A program made the position numbers and the translations under genes. A stretch of DNA of 17,618 nucleotides. Origin: Candidatus Hecatellales archaeon B24. Its GTDB lineage: Archaea; Thermoproteota; Bathyarchaeia; Hecatellales; Hecatellaceae. Below are positions 1 to 5,116 of this stretch, in pieces. The stretch covers positions 12,076 through 29,693 of the forward strand of contig LUCC01000005.1 of assembly GCA_001593855.1 (NCBI GenBank). The letters are read 5' to 3'. How positions within the stretch are numbered: the stretch's first letter is position 1; every line of letters begins with the position of its first letter. Under the pieces are notes generated by a model. The model was not told where the DNA came from, ran no database searches, and saw only the letters and a program-made list of their open reading frames with translations.

Positions 1-133
1 ATTCTTTCTCAGCTTTTCTTTCCGGTGCTGGGAGTGGTAACGAAAAGAATACCGTCATTGTTTACCTATATTCAGAATTACCATGAAAGAATGTAAAATC
101 ATTCCCATGCTAAACATAAATTTTTTAAAGCAT

Positions 134-185
134 ATACGTTAACTACCTAAAAACGTTTATAGCTAAACGAAGTACGTTTAACCAT
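134..185 (+). promoter_or_regulatory. AT-rich promoter with TATA-like box and ACGTT operator-like repeats
   Basis: This stretch upstream of the cysteine-rich gene is clearly richer in A and T than the rest of the window. It contains a TATA-like TTTATAG at 156-162. It also has repeated ACGTT words: TACGTTAAC at 135-143, the palindrome AAACGTTT at 151-158, and an inverted repeat TAAACG (164-169) / CGTTTA (175-180) with a 5-base spacer. A start about 25 bases after the TATA box would fall near 185, leaving a leader of about 60 bases before the gene at 249. The repeats look like sites for a dimeric regulator, but no regulator is identified and the promoter is inferred from sequence only. Confidence 0.4.
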
Positions 186-248
186 GGCCGACTGAAACCG
201 GCGTAAAATTGTGCACGCCAAATCTATAACCAGAAAGGAGGTGATAAA

Positions 249-533
249 ATGCCAAGTGCATGCGGTTTAGCTTGCGAAGTCTGTGGCCTTCCGGAAAAAG
301 GACTTTGCCCCATCGGTCGTTGCGTACCGGGAACCGACCCCAAAGCTTCGGAAAAGCTGGAGAAGTTTAAAGCAGTAGTGGGTTGTCCTTGCCTTATACT
401 TGAGTGCGCCATAAACAAGAAGGTAGACCACTGCTTCAGATGCAACGAATTTCCCTGCGAGATCCACTATAAGCAGGAGATTTACAACCATAAACTTCTT
501 GACATGATTAAGAGCATGCTAGGAAAGAAGTAA
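249..533 (+). CDS. Small cysteine-rich DUF3795-type protein
   Basis: This 94-residue protein has eleven cysteines: C5, C9, C12, C20, C25, C46, C48, C53, C62, C65 and C70. They form an N-terminal CxxxCxxC cluster, a central CPC and a C-terminal CxxC. The spacing, including the HCFRCNEFPC segment, resembles the DUF3795 family of small archaeal and bacterial proteins of unknown function, which probably bind metal or an Fe-S cluster. It has no membrane segment. The start is secure: AGGAGGTGAT at 236-245 is an almost full complement of the 16S rRNA 3' end, the best ribosome binding site in the window, and sits just before ATG 249. The gene stands alone, convergent with the deaminase-like gene 46 bases downstream. 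The family call is from memory of the cysteine pattern. Confidence 0.7.
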   Translation: MPSACGLACEVCGLPEKGLCPIGRCVPGTDPKASEKLEKFKAVVGCPCLILECAINKKVDHCFRCNEFPCEIHYKQEIYNHKLLDMIKSMLGKK

Positions 534-579
534 GAGCATTATAGCCAACCTGAATCTCCTGAAAAACTGGATTGAATGC

Positions 580-2334
580 CTAACCGGTGAAAAGCGGTAT
601 ATATCTCCTCTTTTTTACGTCTACTATTCCCCTGTCTGTGAACCTGATTTCTGGAAGGGTTACGAAGGTTGAGAACAGAAGGACGTTAAGAGGCTTGCTG
701 AAAGGGCATCCTGCCTCAGCCAGTATTCTATTCACCTTTTTAAGTTTGCCTGCTACCTTCAGTAGGTCTCCATCGGACATAACCCCTGCTATAGGCATAG
801 CTAAAACCTCTAGGAGCCTGCCTTCATCCGCGACGACTATTCCTCCTCCAAGCTTCACAACCTCATTAGCAGCCCTAGCCATATCCGTGTCACTGTAGCC
901 TACCAGCACCAGCTGGTTCTCGTCAAAGTTCAAGCTGCTTGCAACCGCTCCAACCTTAGCTCCGAAACCTTTCACGAGTCCAAGCCCGATCCTAACGCTG
1001 TTGTGATGCCTGTCGACAACGGCTATTTTGGCTAGGTCAACTGCAGGGTTAGGCTTAACCTCTCCGCTGACCACCTTCACTTCCTCCACGGTCTTTCTCG
1101 TTATAACCCCGTCTTCAAGCTTCGCCACCACGGCTTTAACAGTCCCCCTAGAGGATGGTGCTTTGATTCTGAAGTCTTCAGCTTTCAGCCTCCTAGGCAC
1201 CTTCATGGTTTCGAAGGCTGCCCTAGGATACCGCGGCTTCCCAAGTCTGCCTTTAAACTTTCCCTCCCACGCTACGATAGCTCCTTTGGCCACCGTTAAC
1301 AGCACCTTCGGGTTTCGCAAGCTTTCCAGCACGGTTAGGCTGGCGTATCTGCCTGGCGCTATGATTCCCACCTCTCCGTCCACCCTAAATCTTCTCGCCG
1401 GGTTTATGGTTACCATCTGAACGGCCTTAACCGGGTCAACCCCATGCTCCACAGCTTTTCCGACAACATAGTCCATGTATCCATGTTCTAGGAGGTCCGC
1501 CGGGTCAACCCAGTCGGTGACAAGGGCTACGTTGCTTAGGTCCACCCTCCGCCTGACGAGGTCAGGCAGTATGGATGGAAGGTCTCTTCTAAGCGAACCC
1601 TCCCGAACCATCAGGAACAAGCCCAGTCTAAGCCTTTCAAGAGCTTGCTCAGCATCTATGGATTCATGGCATGATGAAACACCTGAGCACACGCAGGCAG
1701 CCAGCTTAGCGTTCCGGGCACCCGCTGTATGTCCTTCAATAAGTTTACCCTGTTCCAAGGCCAGCTTAAACTTCTCCATGTAGTAGCCGTCATGGTTGAG
1801 GATTAACGTCCAAGCCACGGTCTCCCCTAAACCTATCATGTCAGGCCATGACAAGGCTTCCTTGTACGCTTCCAGAGGCATAACTCCAGCTGAGCTGACC
1901 TCAGGATCTTGGGGCGCCGTCAACGAAGCCATCACATAGACCTTCAACGGCAGCCTCCTAACTTCTTCAACAAACATTCTAAGTCCTTCGAGGCCTAGGA
2001 CGCTTGCCAGCTCGTCAGGCTCGGTGAAGAGCGTGGTTGTACCGTGGGCTAACATGGCTCCAGCCTGCTCCGTTGGAGTGCATACCAGGTCTATGTGGGT
2101 GTGAGCGTCTATGAGGCCTGGGACAGCTATGCCGTTCCTGATCCTGACAACTTCCGTGTTCAACCCCACCATGGAGTCGGCGTTTCCTCCCACGTAGGCT
2201 ATCCTACCATCTTTAACGGCTACGTCAACGTTATCCAGTATCTCCCCCGAAGACACGCTTAGCAGAGCCCTGCACTTTAAAACCAGATCCGCTTTAACCC
2301 TACCCAAGCATACATCAACCAGTTTCTCGCTCAA
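580..2334 (-). CDS. Adenine deaminase-like amidohydrolase
   Basis: This is a metal-dependent hydrolase of the amidohydrolase superfamily, closest to adenine deaminase (adenine to hypoxanthine, purine salvage). Numbering from TTG 2334 (584 aa), the visible motifs are HTH (H78, H80), the PDEL glutamate (about E108), GHTAG (H202), SCHE (H223), REGS, and TD followed by W (D274). These correspond to DAHVHIE, PHEIAN, GHxPG, SDHE, REGS and TDD of classical Ade. The metal-binding positions are kept, but several neighbouring residues differ, so the substrate may too. A C-terminal half of about 220 residues matches the Ade architecture. I prefer TTG 2334 because GGAGG at 2344-2348 lies 9 bases upstream and the protein then begins where Ade proteins do. 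A longer TTG start at 2370 adds 12 residues but has no binding site. Confidence 0.8.
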   Translation of the reverse strand: MSEKLVDVCLGRVKADLVLKCRALLSVSSGEILDNVDVAVKDGRIAYVGGNADSMVGLNTEVVRIRNGIAVPGLIDAHTHIDLVCTPTEQAGAMLAHGTTTLFTEPDELASVLGLEGLRMFVEEVRRLPLKVYVMASLTAPQDPEVSSAGVMPLEAYKEALSWPDMIGLGETVAWTLILNHDGYYMEKFKLALEQGKLIEGHTAGARNAKLAACVCSGVSSCHESIDAEQALERLRLGLFLMVREGSLRRDLPSILPDLVRRRVDLSNVALVTDWVDPADLLEHGYMDYVVGKAVEHGVDPVKAVQMVTINPARRFRVDGEVGIIAPGRYASLTVLESLRNPKVLLTVAKGAIVAWEGKFKGRLGKPRYPRAAFETMKVPRRLKAEDFRIKAPSSRGTVKAVVAKLEDGVITRKTVEEVKVVSGEVKPNPAVDLAKIAVVDRHHNSVRIGLGLVKGFGAKVGAVASSLNFDENQLVLVGYSDTDMARAANEVVKLGGGIVVADEGRLLEVLAMPIAGVMSDGDLLKVAGKLKKVNRILAEAGCPFSKPLNVLLFSTFVTLPEIRFTDRGIVDVKKRRYIPLFTG

Positions 2335-2338
2335 AAGG

Positions 2339-2386
2339 CTAAACCTCCAAAGCCTGTTCGGAGGCCTCAAGAAGCCCGGCCCCCAT
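2339..2386 (-). other. Possible 15-codon leader ORF before the deaminase-like gene
   Basis: On the minus strand an ATG at 2386 opens a 15-codon frame ending in TAG at 2341-2339, only 4 bases before the preferred TTG start of the downstream gene (2334). It overlaps the ribosome binding site GGAGG (2348-2344) in a different frame. An AT-rich TATA-like stretch at 2401-2415 would place transcription start near this ATG, so it could be read leaderless. It could be a coupling or attenuation leader, or chance. Confidence 0.25.
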
Positions 2387-2610
2387 TTCTCTGCTGGCTT
2401 AAAATAATTAAATAGCCGAGCAATATTAGAAGGTTTAAAAGAGAAGAACCATAAACGTCGAAGGAGGCTTCGAAATTTTATTTGAGGTTTCCCTTAGGGC
2501 CTTTATAGCTTCGCCATCTTTTTCTTCAATAATGCTCAGAAAAAGTTTGCTTAAGCAAGTATCTATCGGTCTGCTAATAAAGGGTAAGTATCCAAGGTCG
2601 TTTCAGGGAT
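2371..2610. other. Intergenic spacer with a 6-bp hairpin
   Basis: The 240-base spacer between tatA and the deaminase-like gene holds no convincing gene. It contains an inverted repeat TCGAAG (2458-2463) GAGG CTTCGA (2468-2473) followed by an AT-rich run on the plus side, and TATA-like sequence at 2399-2415. A minus-strand frame runs open for about 60 codons just after tatA but has no early start codon. The hairpin could end tatA transcription or be part of a leader; there is not enough to decide. Confidence 0.35.
2399..2415 (-). promoter_or_regulatory. TATA-like element upstream of deaminase-like gene
   Basis: Read on the minus strand, this stretch gives CTATTTAATTATTTTAA, a good archaeal TATA-box candidate in otherwise mixed sequence. 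A start 22-27 bases downstream falls near 2380-2390. That fits the deaminase-like gene having its own promoter despite lying downstream of tatA on the same strand. There is no visible BRE support, so confidence is moderate. Confidence 0.4.
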
Positions 2611-3057
2611 TCAGGTTGCTTCCGGCTGTTCCACGGCCTTCTTTTCCAGGGTTTTCTTTTTGATTTCCTCCCATATTTCATCGTCGCTTCGGTTCTCCGT
2701 TTCTACGCCTAACTCCTCAGCCATCTTCATGAGGAAGCCTGTGCTTCCCCCAGCTGGTTTAACCTTGCTTTTAGGCTGGTAGCCTTGGATTTGAACTGGA
2801 GGCTGGCTTTGAGGCGGAGGCTGCACGTTCTGGGTTTGAGGGCTTAAAGGGTTCTGGACAGTCTGGCTTGCTGCCATGAGCTCCCTTTGAATTTCAATCC
2901 GGCTTTTTTCAAACTCTCCCATGGCTTTCCCAAGATGTCTCATGATTTCAGGCATTTTCTTAGAGCCGAAAATGAACACGAGAAATATGGCGAGGAGGAT
3001 AATCCATTCTACTCCAGCTATTCCGGCAAATTGGAGGGTGACAGCCCCCTCAAACAT
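2611..3057 (-). CDS. tatA: Sec-independent protein translocase subunit TatA
   Basis: TatA oligomerises in the cytoplasmic membrane and forms the twin-arginine export pathway for folded proteins, together with TatC (not in this window). The 148-residue protein has a short N-terminal extracytoplasmic segment, a single membrane helix at about residues 18-34 (EWIILLAIFLVFIF), the FG hinge followed by SKKMPEI, and an amphipathic helix with HLGKAMGEFEKSR. A proline- and glutamine-rich linker (about 70-103) leads to a small charged C-terminal segment (about 105-148). The hinge and amphipathic helix are typical of the family; the linker and extra C-terminal segment make it longer than minimal TatA. 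ATG 3057 starts 19 bases after the stop of the upstream 105-aa gene, suggesting one operon. No strong ribosome binding site is seen. Confidence 0.9.
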   Translation of the reverse strand: MFEGAVTLQFAGIAGVEWIILLAIFLVFIFGSKKMPEIMRHLGKAMGEFEKSRIEIQRELMAASQTVQNPLSPQTQNVQPPPQSQPPVQIQGYQPKSKVKPAGGSTGFLMKMAEELGVETENRSDDEIWEEIKKKTLEKKAVEQPEAT

Positions 3058-3076
3058 GAACCAGCCCTTCTAAGGT

Positions 3077-3394
3077 TTAACGGCTGAAAGCTCTGCCGCG
3101 CCCTGAAGAAGACAGGAAAAGCTGGGCGCAGAAGGGAACCATACCGTCTCCCCGCTTCTCATACTGAATTACGAAGGAGTGAGCGTTAGGGTAAACCTGC
3201 TTAATGTATTCCTCTATTTCCTCCCTTCTAAGCCTGAAAGCATCCTTAGGAATGCTTATACTGGTTCTTCTAACCTGAACATGTTCAACCTGAAGGCTTA
3301 AGGAGTTCTCCCGCTTAAGAACGGTGTGAATTATTAGAGGTATCCTAATAAATTTCGTTACAGCCCGTGTTCTCCCAGCTTCCTCCAACTTCAA
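3077..3394 (-). CDS. Unrecognised 105-aa protein upstream of tatA
   Basis: I do not recognise this family. The protein is basic at both ends. It shows alternating strand-like segments (KFIRIPLIIHTVL, SLSLQVEHVQV, SISIP), one charged helix (RREEIEEYIKQVY) and a final strand (SFVIQYEK, FCAQLFL). There are no membrane helices, signal peptide or clear metal motif. The fold is probably a small alpha/beta domain. TTG 3394 is supported by GGAGG 9 bases upstream (minus strand, about 3407-3411). The gene lies between the 248-aa gene and tatA, all leftward, with only 19 bases to tatA, so co-transcription is likely. That may be only physical proximity rather than a role in export. Confidence 0.7.
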   Translation of the reverse strand: MKLEEAGRTRAVTKFIRIPLIIHTVLKRENSLSLQVEHVQVRRTSISIPKDAFRLRREEIEEYIKQVYPNAHSFVIQYEKRGDGMVPFCAQLFLSSSGRGRAFSR

Positions 3395-3496
3395 AGGCGT
3401 TTACCTCCGACAGGCTGAATACTGCTATCTCGAGGCTCCTACGCCTTGAATATTAATGGAGTTCTGCTCCCATAAAACCTTATAGTTTCCGTTTGC

Positions 3497-4243
3497 TCAC
3501 AGGGAAATAAGCGGGAAAACCTCTTCAACCACGTATTTAAGGAAGTCTTCCACTTCACACCGGCTGAAAACGGTAACTATCCCGTTGCCTGTAACGCCTA
3601 CCACGTAGCCGTAACGCTTAGATGTAACCACCACATACCAGATCCTGCCGTGTGAAAGCATTTCATCGTAGGTTGAAGTAGCGGAAAGGCTTTCCCCGTA
3701 AAGCGAAAGCTTGTCTATCCCGGGGAAATCCAAGTCCTCAAAGAAAACCACCTTGGTTCCCTCCGGGTTTTCCTCGTGGTAACGCTGAAGGTTTCCAGGC
3801 GGTATCCGCACTTCCAAGATTCCTCCTATGCCTTCGAAGAGTATCTGACTTAAAAGGTCTGCAAGCCTGTCAGCTCTATGCTTCTTCTCCACCACCGTCA
3901 AGAGAACTTGGCCTCTGAAAGGGGAGAATAGGAAGGGAGCCGTGTAGGTTCTCACCGTCGGAACAAGCTCTCCCCTACGGGGAATCCACATCACCCTGTC
4001 GTAGGATAGTACTCCTTCAAGTCCGAGGCCTGTCCGGCTTAGCCTTTCAACCTCCGTTAAAAGCTTAAGCTCAAAACCCTCCTCAGCGAATTCCTCCTCA
4101 CGGCGGTATCCTCTAAGCCTTTCCTCAACCCTGTCAAGCCCAGCTTCCTCAGCCAGCCTGAAAACCTTCCCCGCCAGAACCATACCGTTAAACCCGTGAA
4201 GTTTCTGGAGGAAGAGAGGCTTAAGTTTTCCCCCTTCAAACAC
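3497..4243 (-). CDS. Unrecognised 248-aa protein divergent from gins23
   Basis: I cannot assign a family. The N-terminal third is charged and helical (about residues 1-75, rich in E and R). The rest reads as a mixed alpha/beta domain with strands such as KVVFFEDLDF, WYVVVTSKRYGYVVGV and GIVTVF, ending in a helix near the C-terminus. There is no signal peptide, membrane helix, Walker motif or cysteine cluster. The start is GTG 4243. No ribosome binding site precedes it, but an AATATTTAAC TATA-like element lies at 4261-4270, so transcription would begin about at the start codon and the mRNA may be leaderless. It shares the ORB-containing spacer with gins23-mcm, so an expression link or role in replication is possible but is only inferred from position. 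Confidence 0.75.
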   Translation of the reverse strand: MFEGGKLKPLFLQKLHGFNGMVLAGKVFRLAEEAGLDRVEERLRGYRREEEFAEEGFELKLLTEVERLSRTGLGLEGVLSYDRVMWIPRRGELVPTVRTYTAPFLFSPFRGQVLLTVVEKKHRADRLADLLSQILFEGIGGILEVRIPPGNLQRYHEENPEGTKVVFFEDLDFPGIDKLSLYGESLSATSTYDEMLSHGRIWYVVVTSKRYGYVVGVTGNGIVTVFSRCEVEDFLKYVVEEVFPLISL

Positions 4244-4260
4244 TTTCAGCGTTCTCTCCA

Positions 4261-4270
4261 GTTAAATATT
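4261..4270 (-). promoter_or_regulatory. TATA-like element of the 248-aa gene
   Basis: The minus-strand sequence AATATTTAAC is centred about 23 bases upstream of the GTG start at 4243. This is the distance expected for an archaeal leaderless transcript, and it agrees with the absence of a ribosome binding site. Confidence 0.45.
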
Positions 4271-4320
4271 TTCAAGCCCATGTCATATCTGGACGCTGGC
4301 CTTGGAGGCCGAAATAACAG

Positions 4321-4333
4321 GTCTCCACTGGAA
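4321..4333 (-). promoter_or_regulatory. ORB element A (minus strand)
   Basis: The minus-strand reading is TTCCAGTGGAGAC, which differs from the mini-ORB core TTCCAGTGGAAAC at one position. No G-string follows it on that strand, so it resembles a mini-ORB rather than a full ORB. Confidence 0.65.
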
Positions 4334-4456
4334 ATGGAAAGTTAAACGTGTGATGGTTGGATGGTGCAGGTCTTTGCATGGATTATGTCGATGCCGCTGG
4401 GGGACGTGTTATCCTGTTGCTAGGTTTCTCGACACCACAGGCGGGTTTCAACCACG

Positions 4457-4469
4457 GTTTCCACTCGAA
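4457..4469 (-). promoter_or_regulatory. ORB element B (minus strand)
   Basis: The minus-strand reading is TTCGAGTGGAAAC, one mismatch from the mini-ORB core. It is followed by CGTGG, a poor G-string. Two more GTTTC half-sites occur on the plus strand at 4445 and 4424, 12 and 33 bases away, giving a small cluster of GAAAC ends in one orientation. Confidence 0.55.
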
Positions 4470-4489
4470 GCCTACATTATACCTTTGTT

Positions 4490-4509
4490 TTCCAGTGGAA
4501 AGCCAGGGG
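4490..4509 (+). promoter_or_regulatory. ORB element C with G-string (plus strand)
   Basis: The plus-strand reading is TTCCAGTGGAAAG, then CCA, then GGGG at 4506-4509. The core has one mismatch at its last base, and the spacing to the G-string matches full ORB elements as known from Sulfolobus and other archaea. It lies just downstream of a TATA-like TTATA at 4477-4481, where bound Orc1/Cdc6 could block transcription of gins23. Confidence 0.7.
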
Positions 4510-4545
4510 TGTTGAAAGCCTATAAACTGGTGGAGGCTTCTCAGT

Positions 4546-5103
4546 TTGGGGTGCACTTCAACCTTGAATCCTTTCGAGGCTTCTGAAGTCAAATTTGAGA
4601 ATAGAAGGGTTAGGCTTAAAGCTCAAACATCTATTCCCAAGCTTTCGATTGCAGGCTTGGAGTTGAAGCCCCTAGAGGAGGGTGACAGGTTTGAGGCTCC
4701 CCGGTGGATAGCTGAAGCCCTGGTTGAAAGCAGGGTAGCCCTGCTTGAAGAGGTTGAAGTAGAGTTCGGCCTGGTGGAACTGCAGAAGGTCAGGCTTCTT
4801 GAAGGGATGCAGCAGCAGAGGAGGCCTGCGGAGCTTCCTGAAAACTTTTATCCCAAGCTTAGGAGGCTGGTTAGGAGGCTTAGGTCTGAGGCTTCTCGAA
4901 ACGCTGAGAAAATGGTTGAGTTTAATAAGGCCTACCAGTGGGCTTCAGACCTGGCAGCTCTAAGGCTTAACAAGATAATGAATATGGCCCTGGCCAGGGG
5001 TGAAGCAGGGGAATCCCTGAAAAACCTTACAGAAGAGGAGTTAGCCCTCTACAGGAGGCTTCACCAGACCATCGAGGAGTGGAGAAGCCAGGTTATACCT
5101 TAA
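4546..5103 (+). CDS. gins23: GINS complex subunit GINS23 (PSF2/PSF3-type)
   Basis: GINS joins MCM and GAN/Cdc45 in the archaeal replicative helicase. The 185-residue protein has the small beta-rich B domain first (about residues 15-65). Its GLELKPLEEGDRFEAPRWIAEAL resembles the GPFxPG...VPLWLA segment of eukaryotic PSF2. The helical A domain follows (about 80-185), with LPENFYPKL and ending NLTEEELALYRRLHQTIEEWR. The order B then A marks the GINS23 class; GINS51 has A first. The start TTG 4546 has GGAGG at 4532-4536, 9 bases upstream. It ends 13 bases before mcm and is surely co-transcribed with it, as in Sulfolobus. The upstream spacer contains ORB elements. Confidence 0.85.
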   Translation: MGCTSTLNPFEASEVKFENRRVRLKAQTSIPKLSIAGLELKPLEEGDRFEAPRWIAEALVESRVALLEEVEVEFGLVELQKVRLLEGMQQQRRPAELPENFYPKLRRLVRRLRSEASRNAEKMVEFNKAYQWASDLAALRLNKIMNMALARGEAGESLKNLTEEELALYRRLHQTIEEWRSQVIP

Positions 5104-5116
5104 AGGAGGAGAAGCC

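Larger units (their letters stand above)
4244..4545. other. oriC: Candidate replication origin with three ORB elements
   Basis: This 302-base gap between divergent genes has three matches, each 12 of 13, to the archaeal origin recognition box core TTCCAGTGGAAAC bound by Orc1/Cdc6. They lie at 4321-4333 (minus), 4457-4469 (minus) and 4490-4502 (plus); the last is followed by GGGG at the usual distance. The outer two form a perfect 11-bp inverted repeat (4324-4334 with 4489-4499). AT-rich patches at 4259-4290 and 4471-4491 are candidate unwinding or promoter regions. Genes point away on both sides, and gins23-mcm follows directly. No orc1/cdc6 gene is in the window. The alternative is that these are operator sites through which Orc1 controls gins23-mcm. 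Confidence 0.65.

Noticed and set aside
2420..2600. Minus-strand frame of about 60 codons just after tatA
   Set aside because: The translation looks protein-like, but there is no ATG, GTG or TTG near its beginning, and 60 open codons are expected by chance. It could be a gene remnant; I cannot support it.
4324..4499. Structured non-coding RNA closed by an 11-bp helix
   Set aside because: The long pair is better explained as two inverted ORBs, and I see no signature of RNase P, SRP RNA or tRNA. The inner pairs are reported separately as open.
4302..4586. Open frame of 94 codons on the plus strand across the spacer before gins23
   Set aside because: It starts with TTG without a binding site, runs through all three ORB elements, overlaps the gins23 start in another frame, and its product is unusually rich in W, C and G with no family resemblance.
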